Below are positions 1 to 7,686 of a DNA stretch of 64,000 nt, piece by piece. The stretch lies in assembly GCF_017809215.1 (NCBI RefSeq), contig NZ_CP065424.1, positions 568,001 through 632,000 of the forward strand, written 5' to 3'. Origin of the DNA: Heyndrickxia oleronia. Lineage in GTDB: Bacteria; Bacillota; Bacilli; Bacillales; Bacillaceae_C. The notes beneath the pieces are model-generated. The model made no database searches. It was not told the DNA's origin and was given only the letters and a program-made list of their open reading frames with translations. A program made the translations under genes and the position numbers. Position 1 is the first letter of the stretch; every line of letters begins with the position of its first letter.

Positions 1-54
1 CCGGAAGGTCTCTTTGAATTACTAAAATCAAAAGTTTCTAAATTATCCTCCTAA
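1..54 (+). CDS. 3' end of an unidentified gene (partial)
   Basis: An open frame runs from the first base of the window to a TAA at 52-54 and encodes 17 residues ending in Lys-Leu-Ser-Ser. It lies just upstream of a good promoter for the next gene. It is too short to assign to a family, and chance openness cannot be excluded. Confidence 0.3.
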   Translation, partial: PEGLFELLKSKVSKLSS

Positions 55-58
55 ACTG

Positions 59-88
59 TTGCAAACATACGTTCTGTTTTGGTATAAT
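59..88 (+). promoter_or_regulatory. Sigma-A type promoter of the first GNAT gene
   Basis: A -35 box TTGCAA (59-64) is followed after 18 bp by a perfect -10 box TATAAT (83-88). The start codon is at 121 with GGAGGA at 108-113. Confidence 0.65.
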
Positions 89-120
89 TCAATTGAATAT
101 TCCAATTGGAGGAGCTATAT

Positions 121-597
121 ATGATTACAGTGGATAAGGTTGAATTACAGTTTTATCAATCTGAATGGTATGACTTGATAACTGATTATCATTTACCTGA
201 AGAACAAGTACGTTTTACTGCGTTACCAATTGAAATGCTTGAAATTTCTCATGAACGTCATCCAATCATGATTGTAAGTAATCATGTTCCTGTTGGATTT
301 TTTGTGTTGCATACTAGTGATAGAGTGAAGGAATATACAGATAATCCGAATGCAATGCTATTAACTGCTTTTTCAGTCAATCATTCACAGCAGGGAAAAG
401 GTTATGCTAAAAAAGGACTAGAGCAATTACCGATTTTTATTAATCGAGAATTTCCCAATTGTGATGAAATTGTTTTATCGGTTAATAAACTAAATGTACA
501 TGCTCAAAAAGTGTATGAAAGAGTCGGGTATATTGATACAGGGCGTAGAAGACCTGGAAAGATGGGAGAGCAATTAATCCTAAGTCTGTCATTATAA
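121..597 (+). CDS. GNAT family N-acetyltransferase
   Basis: This is a 158-residue protein of the GCN5-related acetyltransferase fold, which moves an acetyl group from acetyl-CoA to an amine; the substrate is unknown. The acetyl-CoA loop is seen as Gln-Gln-Gly-Lys-Gly-Tyr-Ala at about residues 90-96, followed by the usual helix. Near the C-terminus, Asn-Val-His-Ala-Gln-Lys-Val-Tyr-Glu-Arg-Val-Gly-Tyr is the typical last GNAT motif. ATG 121 is preferred over an in-frame TTG at 106 because GGAGGA (108-113) sits 7 bp before it, so the TTG would lie inside the ribosome binding site. It appears to be a single-gene unit with its own promoter. Confidence 0.85.
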   Translation: MITVDKVELQFYQSEWYDLITDYHLPEEQVRFTALPIEMLEISHERHPIMIVSNHVPVGFFVLHTSDRVKEYTDNPNAMLLTAFSVNHSQQGKGYAKKGLEQLPIFINREFPNCDEIVLSVNKLNVHAQKVYERVGYIDTGRRRPGKMGEQLILSLSL

Positions 598-612
598 TAA
601 AGGAAAAAAAAA

Positions 613-647
613 GGGGCTGTTTCGTCTTTTCCTTATTAAACAGCCTC
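613..647 (-). terminator. Intrinsic terminator of the DinB-like gene
   Basis: Arms GGCTGTTT (615-622) and AAACAGCC (638-645) form a hairpin. The A-run at 604-612 becomes the U-run on the minus strand, so it serves the convergent gene at 655-1125. Confidence 0.75.
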
Positions 648-654
648 ATCAATA

Positions 655-1125
655 TTAAATATATTCTCTAATGATTAAGTCAGAATTTACCGGTTTAAGA
701 CCAAGTTCCCGGGACCAAATAGAAAGTTGCCCAATATGATGAATTTCATGTGAAATAAGGTGTCTGATAACTTTCCCATATGGAAAGGATAGAACCGAGC
801 CATCTTTTCTTGTGATATAAAGGAGTTTATCCTCTTGTTCTTTATTCCAATTCATAAGAAAGTTTTTGGTAATCATTCTGGTAGATTGAGAGAATTCACT
901 AACCTCCTCAAGCGTCGAGAAAGAATTAAATTCCTTTTTCAATACTGATGTTCCCTGCATTTGATGAATCCATAACTGCTCACAATCAATCACATGAAAT
1001 AAAGTTTTTAAGAAACTACCCATACCACCATTACGCATGAAAGTTAATTCCTCATGAGAAATATTTTCACACCATTGAAACCAATCATCTCGAACTTGCC
1101 AATTATAATAAAACAAATCTATCAT
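655..1125 (-). CDS. DinB-fold metal-dependent protein (putative)
   Basis: This is a 156-residue protein with the size and pattern of the DinB/YfiT four-helix bundle family, in which three His bind a divalent metal. A conserved His appears in Leu-Phe-His-Val-Ile-Asp-Cys-Glu near residue 44. The hallmark His-Glu-Ile-His-His-Ile-Gly-Gln is at about residues 126-133. Family members include thiol-dependent transferases and proteins of unknown role; the reaction here cannot be told. The ATG at 1125 has only a weak GGGAATG upstream. It is one of three DinB-like genes in the window, with 17628-18140 and 37030-37527. Confidence 0.8.
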   Translation of the reverse strand: MIDLFYYNWQVRDDWFQWCENISHEELTFMRNGGMGSFLKTLFHVIDCEQLWIHQMQGTSVLKKEFNSFSTLEEVSEFSQSTRMITKNFLMNWNKEQEDKLLYITRKDGSVLSFPYGKVIRHLISHEIHHIGQLSIWSRELGLKPVNSDLIIREYI

Positions 1126-1225
1126 AAATGATCATTCCCAACCTAGTGAACTGTCTCTATTTTACTCAATAGATTGAAAAATTAATATATTTAATAACCA
1201 TTTTTAAAAGAAACGGGTGATTTTT

Positions 1226-1630
1226 TTGTGCATTGAATCCGAAGTTGCAAATCAAATTTATAGAATGATGCAGCTACATGAAAATTTTTCTATGGGTTCA
1301 TACGAAGAAATGAACACTATGTATTCTGATGATTTTCAGGGCATGCTGTATATTCCTCATATGGGAGAAGTTGAGCATTATAATGCAGAGCAGATAAGAG
1401 CAGGAAATAAGGAAGCTGCAGAATTCTATAAAGGAAAAAACATAAAATTTATTTATTCAGGTTTAGCGATCGTACCTCAAACAGAAATACAAGCGGCTGT
1501 TTCTTATGAGGTGATATTTAAACAAGAAGACAAGATGATGAAGGGGTTATCTTTGGAAGTTTGGCGGAAAGAATTAGATGGCAAGTGGAGAATGGTACGT
1601 TGGTATGAAGAAAAGGGAAAGCTTCTGTAA
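1226..1630 (+). CDS. SnoaL/NTF2-like small protein (putative)
   Basis: This encodes about 134 residues. The layout (N-terminal helix, acidic loop, then strands ending in Ser-Leu-Glu-Val-Trp-Arg-Lys and Gly-Lys-Trp-Arg-Met-Val-Arg-Trp-Tyr) resembles the NTF2/SnoaL/DUF4440 cone fold, which holds isomerases, cyclases and binding proteins. No catalytic residue can be named. A frame from GTG 1217 exists, but TTG 1226 is chosen because GGGTGA at 1215-1220 gives it a binding site. The function is unknown. Confidence 0.6.
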   Translation: MCIESEVANQIYRMMQLHENFSMGSYEEMNTMYSDDFQGMLYIPHMGEVEHYNAEQIRAGNKEAAEFYKGKNIKFIYSGLAIVPQTEIQAAVSYEVIFKQEDKMMKGLSLEVWRKELDGKWRMVRWYEEKGKLL

Positions 1631-1754
1631 CTTAAAGCGCAAAAAAACTTTGTTGCTTTTTCTAATAGAGTAAAAATCTTACTAGTTTTTATAGGAATCC
1701 GTTATAGAAAGAGTACGAAAAAACTTATTTAATATTTTTTCATGGAGGTATTGA

Positions 1755-2321
1755 ATGAGAAATATTCTCTTTATCGCGTATCCCCTGTATGCAGATTTTG
1801 AGATCGCTCATACATTGTTTTTCTTAAGAAAGGTTGGAAAAGTCAAAGTAATTACTGCAACTGTCGATGGAAAACATGTAGAAAGTGTTGGGGGATTAAT
1901 CACGACACTACAAATAACATTAGCAGAAGCGAAAGTAGAGGATTATGATCTAGTACTTATCTCAGGCGGGGATGGAATTGAGACAATCATAAATGATTCA
2001 TTGTTATCTGGGTTTTTACAGAATGCTCATTTAAAAGGAACTCCTATTGCAACCATATGTGCTGCTGCTACTTTACTAGGAAAGGCTGGTTTACTAAAAG
2101 GAAAAAAGTTTACCTGTACAGACAATACGTTTACTCATTTTAGTGAGGTATTCGAAGGAGCTACTTATACGGGGAACAATATTGAGGTGTTAGATAATAT
2201 CATCACGGCTAAAGGCACGGCATTTGCGGAATTTACTATAGCTGTCGGCGATCAAATGAAAATGTGGAAAAATGATGCGCAAAGTAGTGATGCATTACGT
2301 TTTTGTAAAGGAGAGGTTTGA
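1755..2321 (+). CDS. DJ-1/PfpI family protein
   Basis: This is a 188-residue class I glutamine-amidotransferase-like protein of the DJ-1/PfpI group, whose members act as deglycases, chaperones, amidases or isonitrile hydratases. The nucleophile-elbow Cys is seen at residue 102 in Ala-Thr-Ile-Cys-Ala-Ala-Ala. The conserved Ile-Ser-Gly-Gly-Asp-Gly loop is at 69-74 and an upstream acidic residue is present (Asp-Phe-Glu, 14-16). The start ATG has GGAGG at 1744-1748. A second, frameshifted PfpI gene is at 25739-26322. Confidence 0.88.
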   Translation: MRNILFIAYPLYADFEIAHTLFFLRKVGKVKVITATVDGKHVESVGGLITTLQITLAEAKVEDYDLVLISGGDGIETIINDSLLSGFLQNAHLKGTPIATICAAATLLGKAGLLKGKKFTCTDNTFTHFSEVFEGATYTGNNIEVLDNIITAKGTAFAEFTIAVGDQMKMWKNDAQSSDALRFCKGEV

Positions 2322-2391
2322 CAATAACCTTACAAATAATCGAATCAAAGGTTTTGCGTGTGTCGAATTGGAAGTTGTGGAGGCGATCATC

Positions 2392-2868
2392 ATTACTATT
2401 AAGATCAGGCCTATTGATCACTTACTCAATCACGAAATATCCGATTTAATTCTAGAAAGTAAACAAGATGGTTTTCGATTTTTAAACAAACTTTTAGAAG
2501 AATATAGAAGTGGGGCGAATATTTTTAACCAACCAGGTGAAGGGATTTTTGGGGCATTTCATAAAAATGGAGAGTTAATTGGAATTGGTGGATTAACTAT
2601 TGACCCTTACTCAAATGATAAAAATATTGGGCGTATAAGAAGATTTTATGTAAGCAAATCGTTTCGAAGGCAAGGGGTAGGTAATCTTCTTTTGCAAGAA
2701 ATTCTAAGCTATGCGAGGGGATTTTTTAAAGTCGTTGTTCTTCGTACGGATACTTATCCAGCGGATGAATTTTATGTTTCATTTGGATTTAAAAAGACAA
2801 ATACTTTTCCTCAATCGACCCACTATTTTCTATTGGATAGTAAAACGAAAAGATTGGTTGAAATATAG
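2392..2868 (+). CDS. GNAT family N-acetyltransferase, possible ATT start
   Basis: The GNAT domain begins around Thr-Ile-Lys-Ile-Arg-Pro-Ile-Asp. The acetyl-CoA loop is Arg-Arg-Gln-Gly-Val-Gly-Asn-Leu-Leu in the middle, and the C-terminal Phe-Tyr-Val-Ser-Phe-Gly-Phe motif is present. The frame is open upstream to 2272, overlapping the end of the PfpI-like gene in another frame, but no ATG, GTG or TTG has a properly spaced binding site. A good GTGGAGG at 2376-2382 sits 9 bp before an ATT codon at 2392. The rival starts are TTG 2368 and GTG 2377, both poorly placed. The domain call is firm; the start is not. Confidence 0.72.
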   Translation: MTIKIRPIDHLLNHEISDLILESKQDGFRFLNKLLEEYRSGANIFNQPGEGIFGAFHKNGELIGIGGLTIDPYSNDKNIGRIRRFYVSKSFRRQGVGNLLLQEILSYARGFFKVVVLRTDTYPADEFYVSFGFKKTNTFPQSTHYFLLDSKTKRLVEI

Positions 2869-2903
2869 AAAACATTTAAATTCATAAAAGGAGAGATGAG
2901 AAG

Positions 2904-3476
2904 ATGAAAGAATCATTAATTAGAGTAGGGACGATGTATATACCCGTATCAAATGTAGAGCAATCCACTGAATGGTATATGAATAATTTAGGGGCGGAGT
3001 TAAGTTATAAAGATCAGGACAAAGCGATATTGAACTTTGCCAATCAAAGCTTTTTTCTTGTTAATTCATTAGAAAATCAAACTGCTAATTTCATTGATTA
3101 CTACGGTCATGAACGTTTTTCTGTTACTTTTGAGGTAAATGGTCTACAAGCATTGGAAGCCTTACATGAATCTTTCGTCCAAAAAGGAATGAAGGTGGGG
3201 GAGATTGAGGATAGAGGGCATACTGGAAGGAACTTTGTTTTTTATGACCTAGATAATAATCAATTCGATGTATGGAGCGAGCTAAGTCCAGTTTATAAAC
3301 AGTTATTTCAGTTAGAAAATTCAGAAGCAACTGGTGCAACTTACACAGATGTTTGCTCGTTTTGTAATAGAAGTCGAGCGGAGATCGGTGAGCTAGCAGT
3401 AGGGCCTAGTGTCTCAATCTGTAAGGAGTGTTTGGAATTTGGCAAGGAAGTGTTAAAATCGCATCAAAATAATTGA
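2904..3476 (+). CDS. VOC (glyoxalase-like) protein fused to a ClpX-type C4 zinc finger
   Basis: Residues 5-128 form a vicinal-oxygen-chelate domain (beta-alpha-beta-beta-beta modules, ending Phe-Tyr-Asp-Leu-Asp-Asn-Asn-Gln-Phe-Asp-Val-Trp), as in glyoxalase I and fosfomycin or bleomycin resistance proteins. Residues 149-180 hold Cys151-X2-Cys154-X18-Cys173-X2-Cys176 with Ala-Val-Gly-Pro-Ser-Val-Ser-Ile between. This is the spacing and core sequence of the zinc-binding domain at the N-terminus of ClpX, which dimerises and binds adaptors and substrates. No AAA+ domain follows. It might tether a VOC enzyme to the ClpXP system or simply dimerise it; that is inference. A ribosome binding site (AGGAGAG) precedes ATG 2904. 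Confidence 0.85.
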   Translation: MKESLIRVGTMYIPVSNVEQSTEWYMNNLGAELSYKDQDKAILNFANQSFFLVNSLENQTANFIDYYGHERFSVTFEVNGLQALEALHESFVQKGMKVGEIEDRGHTGRNFVFYDLDNNQFDVWSELSPVYKQLFQLENSEATGATYTDVCSFCNRSRAEIGELAVGPSVSICKECLEFGKEVLKSHQNN

Positions 3477-3560
3477 TAAAAATTTTTTGTTTTGCTTTCT
3501 TCATTTTTTTACGCAATTAGGATATTCTGATAAAGCATTACATATGAAGGAGGAAGAGAA

Positions 3561-4280
3561 ATGAAAGTAGCTGATCACGTAGAAATGATTGAACTCAATA
3601 TTGAAGGTTTTAAGATCAATCCAACACTCCTATGGGATGATGAAATGGCGATATTGGTGGATACAGGAATGCCAGGTCAGCTTTCAGCTATAAAGGCTGC
3701 AATGCAACAAGTGGGAGTACCTTTTGAAAAGCTGAAAGCGGTCATTTTGACACACCAGGATATTGATCATATTGGCAGTCTTCCAGAAATCCTTCAGGAA
3801 TCACAAGGGAAAATTGAAGTATATGCACATGAGTTAGACAAACCTTATATCGAAGGAACTAAGCATATGATGAAGGCAGACCCTACTAAAATAAGTAAAG
3901 AGGTATGGGAGACGCTTCCGCCTTCGATGCAAGCTTTATATATGAATCCTCCGAAAGCGAAGGTCGACCATACGCTTGTGGATGGGCAGGAACTGTCCTT
4001 TTTTGGTGGAATCCAAGTCATTTTTACTCCTGGCCATACTCCGGGACATATTAGTTTATATCTTAATGAAAGTAAGACGCTTGTCGTGGGAGATGCCATG
4101 GTCTTAAATAATGGAGCTATCAATGGTCCCGTTCCGCGAAATACACCAGATATGGAAACGGCTATACATTCTCTCAGTAAATTTCTAGACTATGATATTC
4201 AATCTGTTATTTGTTATCATGGCGGATACACGAATGAAAATATCAAAGAACAGATCCAAGAGATTGTTCAGAATAACTAA
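3561..4280 (+). CDS. MBL-fold metallo-hydrolase
   Basis: This is a 239-residue metallo-beta-lactamase-fold hydrolase of the YflN/glyoxalase II-like cytosolic type. The metal motif reads Thr-His65-Gln-Asp67-Ile-Asp69-His70, so the second His of the usual HxHxDH is Asp, as in a known subset of the family. Further ligands are Thr-Pro-Gly-His-Thr-Pro-Gly-His, Val-Val-Gly-Asp-Ala and a C-terminal Tyr-His-Gly-Gly. The substrate is unknown. GGAGGAAGAG lies just before ATG 3561 and a strong terminator follows, so it is probably monocistronic. Confidence 0.88.
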   Translation: MKVADHVEMIELNIEGFKINPTLLWDDEMAILVDTGMPGQLSAIKAAMQQVGVPFEKLKAVILTHQDIDHIGSLPEILQESQGKIEVYAHELDKPYIEGTKHMMKADPTKISKEVWETLPPSMQALYMNPPKAKVDHTLVDGQELSFFGGIQVIFTPGHTPGHISLYLNESKTLVVGDAMVLNNGAINGPVPRNTPDMETAIHSLSKFLDYDIQSVICYHGGYTNENIKEQIQEIVQNN

Positions 4281-4287
4281 TTTAAAT

Positions 4288-4326
4288 GGGACTGTCGGGC
4301 ATTACCACAGTGACAGTCCCTACTGT
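4288..4326 (+). terminator. Intrinsic terminator after the MBL gene
   Basis: GGGACTGTC (4288-4296) pairs with GACAGTCCC (4312-4320), followed by a T-rich tract. The rest of the gap to 4514 shows no gene. Confidence 0.8.
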
Positions 4327-4513
4327 TTTTATACAAAGTTTACGAAACGGACTCAGTTTAACAAGTTTTTCCTTGTCATTACCCATTTAAATTCTTTCTA
4401 CTTAAGGTGAGTCTCTTAAGAAGCTACGAAGTGCCGTAGACAAGTTCTAATATATGAAAAAGGGACGACTTTTCGATTATATGAGAAAATATAAAAGCAA
4501 AATTAGTACAAAT

Positions 4514-4553
4514 AAGGTTGAGACCTAAAGGAAAAGAATCCCAACCTTTTTAG
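4514..4553 (-). terminator. Intrinsic terminator of the AraC-GyrI gene
   Basis: On the minus strand AAGGTTGGGA pairs imperfectly with TCTCAACCTT across a loop. It lies about 45 bp past the stop of the gene at 4597-5460. The U-run is weak. Confidence 0.45.
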
Positions 4554-4596
4554 ATTTTAATGTGTAATTTTTTGTAAATATAATTTGCGTGATTCT

Positions 4597-5460
4597 TTAA
4601 CTTTTTTTCTTTACTGCTATCCAAATTTCACAATATACATTTTCCGATGTACTATTGTACTCTGTGAAAGAAATTCCAGGTAGTTCTACTAATTTATAAT
4701 CTGAAGAAGGCAGCCATTCAGAGTAAATTTTTGCAGTAGTTTCTTGAAGTGTAGTAGGAAATGGACCTTGATTAGGGAAGATTGCCCATAAACTTTCTTC
4801 AATTGTAATTTGCTCTAAATGATCAAATGGATTTTCTTTTGTAGTTGCAAAACCAATCATATGAGTTAAAGATCCTTTTTCCTCTAGGTAGCCATCATCA
4901 AAATCATAAGACACATTCAAAACTCGATGAGGATATAAATCGGCTAATTGGTGCATTTCCTTTTTTTGTTGATCGGAAATAGACTGGGCGAGTTCTAAGA
5001 TAGCTTTATTCTCACCTTCGAATTGAATGGGCACTTTTTTTGAAACACCTACTATATTAAATTTCTCTTTCTTTTCGATTTTGAATTCCATAGATTTTCC
5101 TCCTCTTATATCGATATAAAATGAAAATTTGGGAAATGATTTTTGAATTTTGTTTTTAGCTACTTCTGAAGGTAAAAAACCACTCCATTCACGAAAGGCT
5201 CTTGAAAATCCTTCGATTGATTGATAGCCATATTTATAGGCAATATCTGTCACTTTTGCTCCGTTAATTAATTCAACATTTGCAACTGATAGCCTTCTGT
5301 TTTTGATATATTCACTCAATGACATTCCAGCCATATACGAAAACATTCTCTTAAAATGATAATCAGATAGTCCTACAATTTTTGATATCTCTTTACCAGA
5401 AATATCCTCTGTTAAATGCGTTTCTATATAATCCATTAAGTGATTGAATTCCTGTAACAT
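4597..5460 (-). CDS. AraC family regulator with GyrI-like effector domain
   Basis: This is a 287-residue regulator. Residues 1-105 hold the double helix-turn-helix of the AraC/XylS family (Ile-Val-Gly-Leu-Ser-Asp-Tyr-His-Phe-Lys-Arg-Met-Phe, then Tyr-Lys-Tyr-Gly-Tyr-Gln-Ser-Ile-Glu-Gly-Phe-Ser-Arg-Ala-Phe). From about 125 to the end lies a GyrI-like/BmrR-type ligand-binding domain, as in Rob and many Bacillus multidrug-responsive regulators. The expected role is sensing a small hydrophobic compound and activating nearby genes. ATG 5460 has a perfect AAAGGAGGG at 5467-5475. No obvious target gene is adjacent apart from the divergent adenylyltransferase-like gene. Confidence 0.87.
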   Translation of the reverse strand: MLQEFNHLMDYIETHLTEDISGKEISKIVGLSDYHFKRMFSYMAGMSLSEYIKNRRLSVANVELINGAKVTDIAYKYGYQSIEGFSRAFREWSGFLPSEVAKNKIQKSFPKFSFYIDIRGGKSMEFKIEKKEKFNIVGVSKKVPIQFEGENKAILELAQSISDQQKKEMHQLADLYPHRVLNVSYDFDDGYLEEKGSLTHMIGFATTKENPFDHLEQITIEESLWAIFPNQGPFPTTLQETTAKIYSEWLPSSDYKLVELPGISFTEYNSTSENVYCEIWIAVKKKS

Positions 5461-5475
5461 TCATTTCCCTCCTTT

Positions 5476-5767
5476 ACAAATACATAGTATCTTTAAAATC
5501 TAAGATTCACTCGATATTTCTTATACGGAATTCATCGGAATCCTGCTGATTCGTCATCGTCAATTCACTAATTTTATATCATCCGATTCTTTTTCAAAAT
5601 ATCCTCAAATGAATACATGAATAGCATCCCACTTTTCTCGACGTTAAGTTTTCTATGTGATTTAAAGATATCGTAATGTATGAATAAACAAATGCATAAA
5701 AAGGGACTACTTACTTTGACGAGTCATCCCTTTTTTTATATCATAAAAAATTAGAATAGTCTTAAAA
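5476..5767. other. Divergent intergenic region without a gene
   Basis: This AT-rich gap separates the AraC-like gene (minus) and the adenylyltransferase-like gene (plus). A hairpin with arms AAAAGGGACT and AGTCATCCCTTTT (about 5699-5737), ending in a T-run, sits just before the plus-strand gene and could be an attenuator or orphan terminator. No other structure was seen. Confidence 0.4.
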
Positions 5768-5785
5768 ATGGAAGGGGGAAATCCG

Positions 5786-6535
5786 GTGGTTGAACAATTT
5801 TTGGATAAGGTTTGTTCGCTATTCGAGAGGCATCTAAAGTCAAATTTAATAGGAGTTTATTTACATGGATCACTAGCAATGGGGTGTTTTCAACCTCAAA
5901 AAAGTGATGTAGATATTTTAGTTATTGTGAAAGAGAAACTTTCTAAGGAGAAAAAGAAGGGGCTTATTCAAGATATTTTGCAATTGGAGGACTATAACCT
6001 AGAGATGAGTGTTTTAGTAGAAAAAGATATCATCGATTTCAAGCATCCTTCACCATTTGAGCTACATTATTCACAGGTACATAGGGATAGATATTTACAA
6101 GATCCTGATTATCTTTGTGGGGATACCGTTGATCCGGATCTGGCAGCGCATCTTGTTGTTACCTATGAAAGGGGAATCTGTCTTTTAGGAAAACCAGTGA
6201 AATCTGTCTTTAAGAAGATCGATCGAAGCTATTATATTCAATCAATTGTTTTTGATATTGACAATTCGGTTCAAGAAATTATCTATAATCCCGTGTACTA
6301 TATACTTAATCTATGTAGAGTGCTTTATTATTTATCAGAGGGTGTAGTCTCTTCTAAAAAAGAAGGCGGTGAATGGGGAGAGAAAATGGTTCCTCATGAA
6401 TATAAAGAATTAATTTCAAAGGCTCTATCTCAATATATAAATCCAAAATTTAGTGGATTTGGAGTGAATGATATATTACTAAAGGAATTTGCCACGTATA
6501 TGTTGCAGGAAATTAAGTCATTTGAGCTGACTTGA
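5786..6535 (+). CDS. Aminoglycoside adenylyltransferase-like nucleotidyltransferase
   Basis: This protein of about 249 residues resembles the AadA/ANT(9) group: an N-terminal NTP-transferase domain and a C-terminal helical adenylyltransferase domain (DUF4111). The active-site pattern is clear: Gly28-Ser29, then Asp41-X-Asp43 in Lys-Ser-Asp-Val-Asp-Ile-Leu. A likely catalytic-base region appears as Leu-Glu-Met-Ser-Val-Leu. Members adenylate spectinomycin, streptomycin or unknown substrates, so the sequence alone does not prove resistance. GTG 5786 is chosen because GAAGGGGGAAA (5771-5781) lies just upstream; the ATG at 5768 falls before that binding site. Confidence 0.8.
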   Translation: MVEQFLDKVCSLFERHLKSNLIGVYLHGSLAMGCFQPQKSDVDILVIVKEKLSKEKKKGLIQDILQLEDYNLEMSVLVEKDIIDFKHPSPFELHYSQVHRDRYLQDPDYLCGDTVDPDLAAHLVVTYERGICLLGKPVKSVFKKIDRSYYIQSIVFDIDNSVQEIIYNPVYYILNLCRVLYYLSEGVVSSKKEGGEWGEKMVPHEYKELISKALSQYINPKFSGFGVNDILLKEFATYMLQEIKSFELT

Positions 6536-6579
6536 TTGACAATGGATTATCCCTTTTTGTAAAATAGATTTTGTAAATC

Positions 6580-6593
6580 GTTGATATGTCAAC
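6580..6593. promoter_or_regulatory. MarR-type operator, copy 1 (before marR)
   Basis: GTTGATATGTCAAC is a near-perfect palindrome directly upstream of the MarR start. The same core recurs at 7065-7078 before the FMN reductase, which argues for autoregulation. Confidence 0.75.
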
Positions 6594-6610
6594 TAATTAG
6601 GGTGATCTAT

Positions 6611-7042
6611 TTGAAATATGAACCATTAAATAATTTAGGTGTATTCATTCATTCGGTTGATTTAGAAATTACTAGCTTTGTGAATAAAAAGCTTGCGGAT
6701 TTCCAGTTAACATCGGAACAAAATTTAATTATGGCTATTCTTTGGGAACAAGAGGGAGTATCTCAAAATGAGATTGCCTTAAGGTTAAATAAGGATAAAT
6801 CAAGTGTTGCTAGAATGATTGTTACTCTTGAAAAGAAAGGTTACATTCATCGAACAATTTGCCAAAAGGATCGACGCTCGATTGAAGTGTTTCTCACTGA
6901 AAAGGGAAAAATGCTTGGGAAAGAAGTTATCCCGATTAACCAGAATATTATTAACACAATAAGTAAGGGGATGACTGAGGAAGAAGTCATTCAATTACAA
7001 AGACTTTTGACAAAAGTTCGTGAGAATGTGGCTGAACTTTAA
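6611..7042 (+). CDS. MarR family transcriptional regulator
   Basis: This is a winged-helix regulator of about 143 residues. The recognition region Ile-Ala-Leu-Arg-Leu-Asn-Lys-Asp-Lys-Ser-Ser-Val-Ala-Arg-Met-Ile and the wing Arg-Thr-Ile-Cys-Gln-Lys-Asp-Arg-Arg-Ser-Ile-Glu-Val are typical. TTG 6611 is favoured because AGGGTGAT (6599-6606) precedes it; an upstream TTG at 6581 would lie in the operator. The next gene is an NADPH-dependent FMN reductase, and both genes carry the same palindrome upstream, so it probably represses itself and the reductase in response to an electrophile or oxidant. A Cys in the wing could be a redox sensor; this is unproven. Confidence 0.88.
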   Translation: MKYEPLNNLGVFIHSVDLEITSFVNKKLADFQLTSEQNLIMAILWEQEGVSQNEIALRLNKDKSSVARMIVTLEKKGYIHRTICQKDRRSIEVFLTEKGKMLGKEVIPINQNIINTISKGMTEEEVIQLQRLLTKVRENVAEL

Positions 7043-7062
7043 TATGGTTTGAGACGAATTAA

Positions 7063-7080
7063 TAGTTGATATATCAACTA
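7063..7080. promoter_or_regulatory. MarR-type operator, copy 2 (before FMN reductase)
   Basis: TAGTTGATATATCAACTA is a perfect 18-bp palindrome ending 25 bp before the ATG at 7106. It shares the GTTGATAT/TCAAC core with the palindrome at 6580-6593. Confidence 0.82.
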
Positions 7081-7105
7081 TTTTAAATAATTGGAGGGAA
7101 AAGAC

Positions 7106-7645
7106 ATGAAAATAGTTGCAATCGTTGGAAGTATTCGTAAGGAATCATATAATTTAAAACTAGCAAAATATATACAAACAAGATATGCAGAACGCTTTGA
7201 CCTTGAAATACTAAATATTAAGGATCTACCACATTATGATCAAGATATTGAGATGAATCCCCCAGAGGTTGTTACTGAATTTAAAGGAAAAGTAGCTGAA
7301 GCCGATGCAGTCCTTTGGGTAACTCCTGAATTCAATTATTCTATTCCAGGTGTGTTAAAGAATGCGATTGATTGGTTATCTCGTGTGGAAAAAGTCATGA
7401 TTGGGAAACCATCTTGGATCATGGGTGCAACAATGGGAGCTTTAGGTACAGTACGCGCTCAACAACATTTACGTGATATTTTATTCTGTCCAGGTGTAGG
7501 ATCTCCTTTACTTCCAGGAAACGAAGTATACGTAGGTGCTGTTCATGAAAAAATTGATGAATCAGGGAATCTAACACATGAACCAACAGTTAAGTTTATT
7601 GATTTAGTTGTTGATAATTTTATCAACTGGATGAACCAACGATAA
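7106..7645 (+). CDS. NADPH-dependent FMN reductase / quinone or azo reductase-like
   Basis: This is a 179-residue flavodoxin-fold reductase of the NADPH_dep_FMN_red family (ChrR/azoreductase type). The FMN phosphate loop is Gly-Ser-Ile-Arg-Lys-Glu-Ser-Tyr-Asn-Leu near residues 8-17. Thr-Pro-Glu-Phe-Asn-Tyr-Ser-Ile-Pro-Gly-Val-Leu-Lys-Asn-Ala-Ile-Asp-Trp is the family signature. Members make two-electron reductions of quinones, azo dyes or chromate. ATG 7106 has TTGGAGGGA at 7091-7098. It sits 63 bp after marR behind a perfect palindrome, so it is the likely regulated target. Confidence 0.9.
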   Translation: MKIVAIVGSIRKESYNLKLAKYIQTRYAERFDLEILNIKDLPHYDQDIEMNPPEVVTEFKGKVAEADAVLWVTPEFNYSIPGVLKNAIDWLSRVEKVMIGKPSWIMGATMGALGTVRAQQHLRDILFCPGVGSPLLPGNEVYVGAVHEKIDESGNLTHEPTVKFIDLVVDNFINWMNQR

Positions 7646-7650
7646 TAGAG

Positions 7651-7683
7651 AAACACCGTTCCAATAAGGGAACGGTGTTTTTG
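7651..7683. terminator. Bidirectional terminator between FMN reductase and bceB-like gene
   Basis: AAACACCGTTCC (7651-7662) pairs perfectly with GGAACGGTGTTT (7669-7680) and is followed by TTT. It lies between two convergent genes. Confidence 0.9.
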
Positions 7684-7686
7684 CTC

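Noticed and set aside
4192..4410. 72-codon frame overlapping the end of the MBL gene
   Set aside because: It runs through the terminator hairpin and has no ribosome binding site.
5699..5737. Hairpin before the adenylyltransferase-like gene as a riboswitch or drug-sensing attenuator
   Set aside because: Only one imperfect stem is visible, with no leader peptide or alternative pairing that I can support.
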